From contig NZ_JBGCUS010000002.1 of NCBI RefSeq assembly GCF_041415945.1, positions 106,539 to 170,538 on the forward strand: a stretch of 64,000 bases of DNA. The letters are read 5' to 3'. The notes beneath the pieces were generated by a model. It saw only the letters and a program-made list of their open reading frames with translations. It did no database searches and was not told the DNA's origin. A program made the position numbers and the translations under genes. Origin of the DNA: Ancylobacter sp. IITR112. Its GTDB lineage: Bacteria; Pseudomonadota; Alphaproteobacteria; Rhizobiales; Xanthobacteraceae. Positions within the stretch are counted from its first letter, which is position 1, and every line of letters begins with the position of its first letter. Positions 52,790 to 61,300 of this stretch are shown here, in pieces.

Positions 52790-53881
52790 CTAGAATCCGT
52801 ATCGATGATCGGCCCAGCGCAGCAGCACCTTGGCATCGTGATCTGGCAAGCGAATCCGCGCGTCGCGGATGCCCCTAGCGATTGCCTCGCCAACCTCTGC
52901 GTCAACCCTGTTGCCATGCGTCATGAGAAAGAACCAGCCAAAGGGGAGTCCCACTTCGCGGTCAATCGCTTCGATGCGGTCCATGAGAATATGCACCGAG
53001 GCGTCATTGACCTCGAGCCGGTCGGCCGGTAAGTGGCGGGGACGGATGATGAAGCCGATCTCTCGCTGGCCGTGGTGCTCATAGTCTTTGATGTCGAGTG
53101 CCCAATGGTCGTAGACGCGCTCGCTTCGGGCGCTCGATTCCTCCCAGTCCTGGAAAAAGCGCACCTCGCGCGGCACGAATTCAAACCAGCCCGGCTGCGA
53201 GTCCAGAAACGGCGTCTTGCCGCCGTCGGAATCCACCCAGACGCGCCGCTCCATTTCCGGACGCCGCGCCTCCCGCTTGTCGCGCTCGAGCCGCGCGCAC
53301 CGTGTGAGGAAGCTGCGCACATGCACGACGCTGCTGCCCGTCCTGCCAAGCAATCGGTAGAGCGGCCCCGCGAGCACCTTGCCGTCAGTCAAGCCATCGT
53401 GTTCCAGCCAAGACGGATCGAGCAACTCATCAGCGCTCCAAGGCCGATAGTCCGGATTGACGATTGGGCCGGCGCGCCACTCGGTTTCGCGGCCGAGTGC
53501 AATCTGAACGTAGTCGGCAGCACCGGGTCCCGTCGGAGCGAACGCGAATACGGTATTGCCGTGCCACTCGGCGAGTTCCATGCCGCTGTCGCGCAGCGAG
53601 CTCCAAACGGCGTTGATGTCGCCGGCGTGCTTCTCGATCTCCGCCGTCATCCAAGGTCGAAGCTCGGCAATGCGGGTGCCGTCCGGCGCGAGGACCGACC
53701 GCGTGTCGCGCCAATAGGGATCGTCGATGCTAGCGGCCGAGAAGGAAAAGCCCGGAAAGGCATGCGTCAGCGCTTCGGCAAGCGCGCCTTCGTCCAAGCC
53801 GACGGGCAGCGCAGCCAAAGCCTCCTCGACCGACGCACGGTCGGGTAGCCTGGCAGGAGCGTTCTCCGAAATCTCAGCCAT
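52790..53881 (-). CDS. Hypothetical protein of a mobile-element region
   Basis: 363 aa. I do not recognise a domain. Features: acidic N-terminus (EEALAALPVGLDEGALAEAL), a Trp/Asp-rich middle (PYWRDTRSV, DYRPWSADELLDPSW), a basic helix (FLTRCARLERDKREARRPEMERRVW), and a C-terminal half rich in Asp/Glu with REIGFIIRPRHLPADRLEVND. No signal peptide or membrane segments; probably cytoplasmic. It follows the AbiEii gene by 114 bp on the same strand, so it may belong to the same cassette. A partner in defence or nucleic-acid metabolism is only a guess. Confidence 0.55.
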   Translation of the reverse strand: MAEISENAPARLPDRASVEEALAALPVGLDEGALAEALTHAFPGFSFSAASIDDPYWRDTRSVLAPDGTRIAELRPWMTAEIEKHAGDINAVWSSLRDSGMELAEWHGNTVFAFAPTGPGAADYVQIALGRETEWRAGPIVNPDYRPWSADELLDPSWLEHDGLTDGKVLAGPLYRLLGRTGSSVVHVRSFLTRCARLERDKREARRPEMERRVWVDSDGGKTPFLDSQPGWFEFVPREVRFFQDWEESSARSERVYDHWALDIKDYEHHGQREIGFIIRPRHLPADRLEVNDASVHILMDRIEAIDREVGLPFGWFFLMTHGNRVDAEVGEAIARGIRDARIRLPDHDAKVLLRWADHRYGF

Positions 53882-53995
53882 GTAACCACCCCCACTCTAT
53901 CATTTCGGTCCCGCCAAGTCTGGGCCCCGCTCTGCCGGTCGGCCTGCAGCGCCGCCATGGACGATCAGCCGCGACATTTCCTGTCCGCGCATTCG

Positions 53996-55108
53996 TCATG
54001 ACTCATCGGCCTCGGCATCCGCCGCATTGAGATGATGTTCGAGCGCTTCGATGCTGGCGATCACGTCGGCGAAGGCCGGCGGCGTGCCGAAGATCATCGC
54101 CGTCATACGCGCATAGTCGGTCGCGAGCTTCGCTCGCATGTCCGGCGTCGGGACGAGGCGATAGCTACCCGGCACGGCGCGGTCGTATCGGTTATCTGGC
54201 GCGCGGAACATGAGCTCCTTGTGCTGCCGGCAGGCTTCGGCGAGGTCGCGCATCGACGCGCTCGCGATGCCATAGTCCGGATGGGTCCAGATTTGATGGA
54301 CGTCGTAGTAGTGACGGGAATACCGATTGAGATCGGGCACGGGCCGTTCGGGATTGGCGTCCTCACGTCGCTTGTCCGTCATCTCGGTCATCGCATGCAG
54401 GATCAGCACCTTTTCCCAGAAGGTCCGCTCCGGCCTAACCGTCGTCACGTTGCGAACCGTGAGGTCCATCCCTTCCGGCATTTCGTCAGCGATGTAGGGG
54501 ACGATCTCCCGCGGCTCCGCAGGCTCTGGATCGGGACGGGCGCCGCCCTCGATGCGGACCGCGGCTTGCACATAGCTCTCCGAGGTATCGAAGACGCTCT
54601 TGTAGCCGACCACCAGAATGTCGAGCGCGTCCCTGTTGCGATAATTGTCGAATCCGAAGCCGAGCGAGAAATGTCCTGGCAGCTCGGCCGCTTCCTCGAC
54701 GGATGAGATCTCCTTCGTCAATAGCTCCTTGAGTGGCCCGGAAATGTATTGACGCGCTGCCTCGTCGACCTTCTCGGCGAGCACACGCTGCTGCTGGTTC
54801 ACCGAGGGCAGGGCGGCGATCTCCGCTTCGAGCGGGACATGCAGATCGGCCTTGTAGATGCCGATGTCGATGTCTTCGGAAAAGCGGCGGATCAGTCCAT
54901 ACGCCTTGCTCAGGCTCGTGCCGCCCTTGAAATACAGACCGATCGGATCGTCACCGCGACGATTGAACAGGAAGTCGAGCACCCAGCAGACATAGAGATC
55001 TTTCTCGATGTTCTCCGCTTGCGTCTCGAGATGCGCGGCGACCGTCTCGAACAGCGCGCGGCGTTCGTCGACGCTCGAGCTCAGGATTTCAATGAACGTC
55101 TTCTGCAT
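53996..55108 (-). CDS. abiEii: AbiEii-type nucleotidyltransferase toxin
   Basis: 370 aa. Family motif I is YFKGGTSLSKAYGLI, motif II RRFSEDIDIGIY: the GG-S/T and D-x-D residues of the nucleotidyltransferase fold found in AbiEii/AbiGii toxins. A C-terminal half matches the family helical region (WEKVLILHAMTEM, YSRHYYDVHQIWT). AbiEii is reported to stop growth by blocking protein synthesis, apparently through tRNA modification, during phage infection. It overlaps the antitoxin stop by 20 bp (55089-55108), typical of this type IV TA pair. Confidence 0.87.
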   Translation of the reverse strand: MQKTFIEILSSSVDERRALFETVAAHLETQAENIEKDLYVCWVLDFLFNRRGDDPIGLYFKGGTSLSKAYGLIRRFSEDIDIGIYKADLHVPLEAEIAALPSVNQQQRVLAEKVDEAARQYISGPLKELLTKEISSVEEAAELPGHFSLGFGFDNYRNRDALDILVVGYKSVFDTSESYVQAAVRIEGGARPDPEPAEPREIVPYIADEMPEGMDLTVRNVTTVRPERTFWEKVLILHAMTEMTDKRREDANPERPVPDLNRYSRHYYDVHQIWTHPDYGIASASMRDLAEACRQHKELMFRAPDNRYDRAVPGSYRLVPTPDMRAKLATDYARMTAMIFGTPPAFADVIASIEALEHHLNAADAEADES

Positions 55109-55841
55109 GGTCGCCCTTCGCGCGCTCGGTGGCCGGTACGCTTCCGCTTTGATCCCCGGCTAGCCGGCGCGTGATCGTCTCGACCAGCGGATACATCCAG
55201 GCCGGCACCGCGTGGATGTTGTCGCGCAGATCGTCCGCGACCTTCTCGCGGTTCGCATCCTGCGAGAGATGCCGGAGGATGCCGTTCACGGCGGCGTCGA
55301 GGCTCGCCTTCTCATCCCGAAACCATGCGAGCGCCTGGACGACACGCATGGCCGGCCGCCCGGCCCAGAACGCTGTCTTCGCCGCGATGCGCTTGAAGTC
55401 GAGCTTGTAGATGACCGGCTTCGTCACCTTGGGATCGCCGGCGCTCGCCTCGATCTCGATCGTCCGGGGATAGGTGTCGGCGTAGATCGTCGAGCGCGCC
55501 GGCACGGCTGTCGTCAGGCCGAGATCGTTCGCGGCGGTCATGCCGTCGACGAGGACCCTCAGTTTGTCACGCCGTGCGATCGCGTCGATGAACGAGGCGC
55601 GCGGCGGAAACACCATCTTGCCGGTTAGCTTGCTGACGCCGGGCTTATCGTAGAGCCCGCGATAGGGACGGCGGATGTCGCCGCGCAGGGTCAGCCGCTG
55701 CAGCGCCTTCTCGACGGCGTTCGGCGTTCCGATGTCCAGGAAATCGGCGCGCGACCACACCCCGGCCGGCGCCGCCTGGGCGATCCGCTCATGGATACGG
55801 TCGAGAGTGTCGGACGTCGGGTCAGGCATGGGACCGCTCAT
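55089..55841 (-). CDS. abiEi: AbiEi-type antitoxin (DUF6088)
   Basis: 250 aa. The N-terminal winged helix reads RADFLDIGTPNAVEKALQRLTLRGDIRRPYRGLYDKP, a DNA-binding module that represses the operon in AbiEi proteins. The rest carries FPPRASFIDAIARRDKLRV and ALAWFRDEKASLDAAV, as in the DUF6088 family. AbiEi blocks the toxin and, by binding repeats upstream, its transcription. Such repeats are present at 55868-55930. Start at 55841 (MSGPMPDPT) or Met5; weak ribosome-binding site. Confidence 0.82.
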   Translation of the reverse strand: MSGPMPDPTSDTLDRIHERIAQAAPAGVWSRADFLDIGTPNAVEKALQRLTLRGDIRRPYRGLYDKPGVSKLTGKMVFPPRASFIDAIARRDKLRVLVDGMTAANDLGLTTAVPARSTIYADTYPRTIEIEASAGDPKVTKPVIYKLDFKRIAAKTAFWAGRPAMRVVQALAWFRDEKASLDAAVNGILRHLSQDANREKVADDLRDNIHAVPAWMYPLVETITRRLAGDQSGSVPATERAKGDHAEDVH

Positions 55842-55867
55842 TTCTGTCCGAAGATTATATATAAAAA

Positions 55868-55930
55868 TTGGTCAGTAGCAATCTGGAACCCCGTGCTGAC
55901 CAGAATTTGTATCCAAACTTTGGTCAGTAG
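55868..55930 (-). promoter_or_regulatory. Repeat cluster upstream of abiEi, likely operator
   Basis: TTGGTCAGTAG occurs twice, at 55868-55878 and 55920-55930, and an inverted half CTGACC lies between, at 55896-55901. They begin 27 bp upstream of the abiEi start, in the region where AbiEi repressors bind. The run TATATATAA at 55857-55865 may supply a -10 element. Confidence 0.6.
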
Positions 55931-56180
55931 ACGGCTATCTACCCTCGCAGGGGAAAGCGTGGCCTCGTCGTTCTCGTGTCGAGAGTGCCGCTTGCGAGCG
56001 GGCGGCGGCAAGGGAAGCTGCGCCGCGGTTGGCTTGCCGGCGGCACTGCCGAAATCATCAGTTGCCAGCCGCGCCCTTGCCGCCTTCGCTCTTCGCGGCA
56101 GCTGGGGGTGGCCTCGCGACATGCGAGGAGGAGACCTCGAGCAGGAAAGGCCGGACACCGATGGGTGCCGGGAAGAGGCA

Positions 56181-57137
56181 ATGGAAAGGAATGACGTTGA
56201 AGAGCTGAAGGAGCGTGTCCTGTGCGCCGCCGTGCTGGAAAAGGCCGGCTTCGCGATCGACCTGAAGGAGAGCACGCGCCGGGCCATCAAATATCGCCGA
56301 GGCGACGACATCGTCATCGTCATCCATGACGGCAAGGGCTGGTTCGATCCGCTGTCCGAGGCGAAAGGCGACGTGTACGCGCTCGTCGCGCATCTCGATC
56401 ATGTCGGATTTACCGATTGCCTCGACCGCGTAGGCGAGCTGGTGAGCTTTGTTCCGACCGAGCCCGTCTGGACGCGGCCGGCACGTTCCCGCGACGCTGA
56501 CATCGGCATTGCCGAACGCTGGCTCCGACGCCGCAAACCGTGGCCGAGTTCACTGACGTGGCGCTATCTCGGTGAAGAACGCGCGCTTCCAGATGCGGTG
56601 ACCCGGACCGCGATCAGGAACGACCGGCTGCGCGAAGGCCCACGGGGCAGCATGTGGGCGGCCCATACCGATGAGGCCGGGGTCATCACGGGCTGGGAGG
56701 AGAGAGGGCCGGAGTGGCGCGGCTTCGCCACCGGCGGGGCGAAGGTCCTGTTCCGCTTAGGGCCTGTCGATGCAACCCGTTTCTGCCTCACGGAGGCAGC
56801 GATCGACGCCATGAGCCTCGCCGCGATCGAGGACATGCGGCCCGACAGCGTGTTCCTCAGCACCGGCGGCGGCTGGTCGCCGGCGAGCGTGGCGGCGATC
56901 CGCACGCTTGTCATGCAAGACAACGCGCTTCTCGTTGCTGCCACCGACAACAATGCGCAGGGCGACGCCTATGCTGAGCGCTTGAAGGCAATCGCGGCCG
57001 AAACGCCCTGCGGCTTCGAGCGCCTGCGCCCGAACGCCGGAGATTGGAATGAGGATCTGCGATCGATGAAGAAGGAGAAGGATGAGGAGGGAAAGGAGGC
57101 CCTGCTGCCGCATGCCCGCCGGCCGCGTCAAGGGTGA
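56181..57137 (+). CDS. DUF3991 / toprim-domain protein
   Basis: 318 aa from ATG 56181, after GGAAGAGG. The first ~90 residues look like a small DNA-binding or zinc-ribbon-like lead (LKESTRRAIKYRRGDDIVIVIHDGKGWFDPLSEAKGDVYALV), followed by a DUF3991 segment and a toprim domain (~220-305) with FCLTEAAIDAMSLAAIE (catalytic Glu) and LLVAATDNNAQGDAYAERL (the D-x-D-like acidic pair). Toprim proteins of this type act like plasmid primases or relaxase partners. Divergent from the abiE pair. Reading-frame upstream of 56181 is promoter sequence. Confidence 0.78.
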   Translation: MERNDVEELKERVLCAAVLEKAGFAIDLKESTRRAIKYRRGDDIVIVIHDGKGWFDPLSEAKGDVYALVAHLDHVGFTDCLDRVGELVSFVPTEPVWTRPARSRDADIGIAERWLRRRKPWPSSLTWRYLGEERALPDAVTRTAIRNDRLREGPRGSMWAAHTDEAGVITGWEERGPEWRGFATGGAKVLFRLGPVDATRFCLTEAAIDAMSLAAIEDMRPDSVFLSTGGGWSPASVAAIRTLVMQDNALLVAATDNNAQGDAYAERLKAIAAETPCGFERLRPNAGDWNEDLRSMKKEKDEEGKEALLPHARRPRQG

Positions 57138-57281
57138 AGCTTCGCCCGGCTGCGCCGGCCCTTGACCCGCCCGGACGGAGAGGCGGCCGCCAAGGAGGGG
57201 TCATGAAGGGCTGAAGAGAAGATGGTGATCCCCGCGAAGGGGAGCTGCGCTCCGGCCCGACGAGGCTGAAAGGAGCCCGCC

Positions 57282-57884
57282 ATGAACCTCCCACCCGTCC
57301 GCAAGGTCTTCGAGGGCGTCGCCGACCGGCGCCAGATGTTCCGCATGTTCGACCGCCACGCGCAGCGCCCCAACCGCTGGCAGGGCGACGACAGTGCGCT
57401 CTATCGCGGCGAATGGTTCGAGATCGGCCAGGTCGAGCACGACTACATGTTCGAGGTGCTGCCGCCGCTCTGGATGCGTGGCGACATGTTCGCCATGCGC
57501 GAATTCCTGACCGGGAGCATCACCAGCGTCTTCTTCTCGCTGACGATCGACGGCCGGGCTCGCTACTTCCACGGCTATTGCGATCTAGGCGACCCATGTT
57601 CTCCCGATTGCCTGAAGGCGGTGATCGCCGAGCGCGAATCCCGGCCGGCGAAGGCGATGACGCGCGAGGAGCGCCTCGAGCACATCTGGAGCGCGACGAA
57701 CGACGACTATCGTGGCTATGCCGACTGGCGATTCCCCCACGCCGCGCGCGGCAGGCGCATCGTCATCGTCTATCGCCGGGTTCGGGGCCGCGACTTCAAG
57801 CTGCTCGACCAGCTCACGGACGCGGAGATCGGCGCCAAGCTTCCGGTGCATCTGCGCTACCTGCCCGACCCGATCGCGGCGTAG
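57282..57884 (+). CDS. DUF1419 protein
   Basis: 200 aa, start at ATG 57282 with AAAGGAG upstream. MNLPPVRKVFEGVADRRQMFRMFDRHAQRP and EWFEIGQVEHDYMFEVLPPLWMRGDMFAMREF are typical of the DUF1419 family of rhizobial plasmids; function unknown, usually next to DUF3085 and a large methylase-helicase gene, as here. Likely cytoplasmic. The DUF3085 gene follows 8 bp later. Confidence 0.82.
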   Translation: MNLPPVRKVFEGVADRRQMFRMFDRHAQRPNRWQGDDSALYRGEWFEIGQVEHDYMFEVLPPLWMRGDMFAMREFLTGSITSVFFSLTIDGRARYFHGYCDLGDPCSPDCLKAVIAERESRPAKAMTREERLEHIWSATNDDYRGYADWRFPHAARGRRIVIVYRRVRGRDFKLLDQLTDAEIGAKLPVHLRYLPDPIAA

Positions 57885-57892
57885 GTGCTGCC

Positions 57893-58291
57893 ATGTTCAC
57901 CTTCTCCGTGACAGACGTCCATGCGGTCATCACGCGCGGGCGTATCGATGCCCTCGCCAATGGCGGCTTTCGCAATCCCTATTACGGCCTCCGTCCCGGC
58001 AAGGACGAGAAGCCCGGTCTCTGGCTGGTCGGCGACGAGGGAGTCTATCTGCTCTCCAACGGCAAGCTCGCCGAGGGGCAGCGACCCCTCGTCGTCTATG
58101 CCGAGGAATGCGATCCGAAGACCAACCCCGGCTACTGGCACTACAAGCGCCAGCATTTCGGCGGCGATGACGGGATCGAGTTTCTCGATGCCGAGATGCT
58201 CGTGAAGCAAATCGCCGCGGTTCCTCGAGCCACGTATGTACGGATCGAAATGACCGACACCAGCATGTCGATCACGCCGATCCGCCGCTGA
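57893..58291 (+). CDS. DUF3085 protein
   Basis: 132 aa from ATG 57893. The DUF3085 core GLWLVGDEGVYLLSNGKLAEGQRPLVVYAEECDP and QHFGGDDGIEF is clear. Family members are small plasmid-linked proteins of unknown function. It lies 108 bp before the methylase-helicase gene and reads in the same direction. Confidence 0.8.
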   Translation: MFTFSVTDVHAVITRGRIDALANGGFRNPYYGLRPGKDEKPGLWLVGDEGVYLLSNGKLAEGQRPLVVYAEECDPKTNPGYWHYKRQHFGGDDGIEFLDAEMLVKQIAAVPRATYVRIEMTDTSMSITPIRR

Positions 58292-58296
58292 CATCC

Positions 58297-58312
58297 CGGG
58301 CCGGCCGGCCCG
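58297..58312 (+). promoter_or_regulatory. 16-bp GC palindrome before the methylase-helicase gene
   Basis: CGGGCCGGCCGGCCCG, a perfect palindrome 6 bp after the DUF3085 stop. It could be a terminator stem or an operator. The following bases are not T-rich. Confidence 0.35.
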
Positions 58313-58398
58313 TCCCCGACATCACCGCGATCGTCGCTCCTGCCGGAACCCCGCCGGCGGGCCGATGCCGCGCGCCTTCAGCACAGGAGACATTTCCC

Positions 58399-61300
58399 AT
58401 GGCGCAGGACGATCCCTTCACGCTCGACCTCTTCGGCAACACTGCCCTGTCCTCCGGGCTCGGCCTCGGCATCACGGCATTTGCGGCCTCGTCCAACGAC
58501 AATCCCGATCACGACGATGACCCGCCGCTATCGGCGCCGGCCTCGGCGATGCCGTTCGCTTCGCGGCAGCTCGTGTCGTCATCCCCGGGCCGGACGCGAG
58601 GCGAGAATTTCCATCTCGCCTGCCACCGCGCCTTGGCGAAAGGCTGGAAGGACCGGGCGCGCGACAATATCGCCGCGATCCGCCTCGCCGCGGCGATCGA
58701 ATCCGAGGAACGCCCGGCGACGATCGAGGAACAGCAGCACTTGATCCGCTTCACCGGCTTCGGCGCGTCCGATCTCGCCAACTTCGTGTTCCGGCGGCCT
58801 GGGGAGGCGGAATTCCGCAAGGGCTGGGAGACGATCGGTGCCGAGCTCGAGGACGCCGTCGGCGATCTCGATCATGCCTCGCTCACGCGCTGCACGCAGT
58901 ATGCGCACTTCACCCCGGAATTCATTGTCCGCGCGGTGTGGACAGGGCTTCAGCAACTCGGATGGCGGGGCGGGCGGATCCTCGAGCCAGGCGTCGGCAC
59001 GGGCCTGTTTCCGGCACTGATGCCCGAGTCGCTTCGCGACGTGTCGCACGTCACCGGCATCGAGCTCGATCCGGTCACGGCACGCATCGTCCGGCTGCTG
59101 CAGCCGCGGGCCCGGATCCTGACCGGCGATTTCGCCCGCACCGAGCTGCCGGCGAATTTCGACCTCGCGATCGGTAACCCGCCCTTCTCCGACCGCACCG
59201 TGCGATCGGACCGCGCGTACCGCTCGCTGGGCCTGCGCCTCCACGACTATTTCATTGCGCGGGCGATCGACCTGCTGAAGCCCGGCGCACTCGCGGCCTT
59301 CGTCACCAGCGCGGGCACGATGGACAAGGCGGACGGATCGGCGCGCGAGCACATCGCGAAATCGGCTGACCTCGTCGGAGCGATCAGGCTGCCCGAGGGC
59401 AGCTTTCGCGCCAGCGCCGGCACCGACGTGGTGGTCGACCTCCTCTTCTTCCGCAAGCGCAAGATCGGCGACGCGGAAGGCGATCTCGCCTGGCTCGATC
59501 TCGACGAGGTGCGGCCGGCGACGGAGGACGAAGGCCCCATCCGCGTGAACCGCTGGTTCGCGACGCATCCGGCCTTCGTGCTCGGAACCCATGCGCTCGC
59601 CTCCGGGCCCTTCGGCGAGACCTATACCTGCCTCCCGCGCGAGGGCGAGGATCTCGGCGCCGTGCTCCCGGCGGTGATCAACCGTCTTCCGGAAGCCGTC
59701 TATGACGGCGAGCCCGGCATCATCGACCTTGACCTTGAGGATGGCGCCGACGAGGCGGCTCCCGACCTGTCCGGCGATCGGCATGTGCGCGAAGGCAGCT
59801 ATGTCTTCGACAAGGCCCACGGCCTGATGCAGGTCCTCGATGGCAGGCCCGCCGCGGTCCAAGTCCGCAAGCGGCGGAGCGCCGACGGAATCCCCGAGAA
59901 GCATGTCCGGATCCTCCAGAAGCTGATCCCGATCCGCGACGCCGTGCGCGAGGTGCTGAAATGCCAGGAGCTCGACCGGCCCTGGAAGGATGCGCAGGTG
60001 CGCTTGCGCATCGCCTGGTCGAGCTTCGTCCGCGACTTCGGCCCGATCAATTTCACCACCGTCTCGATGACGGAGGACGAGGAGACCGGCGAGGTGCGCG
60101 AGACGCATCGCCGGCCGAACATACAGCCGTTCCTGGACGATCCCGATTGCTGGCTGGTCGCCTCGATCGAGGATTATGACCTTGAGACCAATACCGCGAA
60201 GCCCGGCGCGATCTTCACCCAACGCGTGATCTCGCCGCCGGCGGCGCCAGTGATCACCAGCGCGGCCGACGCATTGGCCGTGGTGCTGAACGAGCGCGGC
60301 CGCGTCGATATCGACCATATCGCCGAACTGCTGCACCGCGACCGCGACGATGTCGTCGCCGAGCTCGGCAGCGCCATCTTCCGCGATCCCGCCGACGGCT
60401 CCTGGCAGACAGCCGACGCCTATCTCTCCGGCGCCGTCCGCGACAAGCTGAAGGCTGCGGAGGCGGGCGCGGCGCTCGACCCCGACTATGAGCGCAACGT
60501 CACGGCGCTGCAGGGTGTGCAGCCGGCCGATCTCAGTCCCTCCGACATCACCGCGCGGCTCGGCGCCCCGTGGATTCCCGCCGCGGATGTCGTCGCCTTC
60601 GTCAAGGAGACGATGGGCGCCGAGATCAGAATCCACCATATGCCGGAACTGGCCTCCTGGACTGTGGAGGCCAGGCAGCTCGGCTATATGGCGGCTGGGA
60701 CGTCGGAATGGGGCACCGACCGCCGGCATGCCGGCGAGCTTCTCGCCGACGCCCTCAACAGCCGTGTGCCGCAGATCTTCGACACGGTGAAGGAGGAGAT
60801 GAGCGAGCGCCGCGTCCTGAACGTCGTCGACACGGAGGCCGCGAAATCCAAGCTCTCGAGGATCAAGGATGAATTTCAACGCTGGATCTGGTGCGATCCC
60901 GACCGCACCGACCGGCTGGCGCGGTTCTACAACGACCGCTTCAACAATATCGCGCCGAGAGCCTTCGACGGCTCCCATCTTAAACTTCCGGGCGCCTCTG
61001 GCGCCTTTGTTCTTTATGGGCACCAGAAGCGCGGCATCTGGCGGATCATCTCGGCCGGGTCTTCTTATCTCGCCCACGCCGTCGGCGCCGGCAAGACCAT
61101 GACAATGGCCGCCGCCATCATGGAGCAGCGCCGTCTCGGCCTGATCGCCAAGGCGATGCTCGTCGTGCCCGGGCATTGTCTGGCGCAGGCCGCGAGGGAG
61201 TTCCTGGCGCTCTACCCCTCGGCGCGCATCCTCGTCGCCGACGAGACCAATTTCGTGAAGGAGAAGCGACATCGCTTCCTCTCGCGCGCGGCGACGTCGA

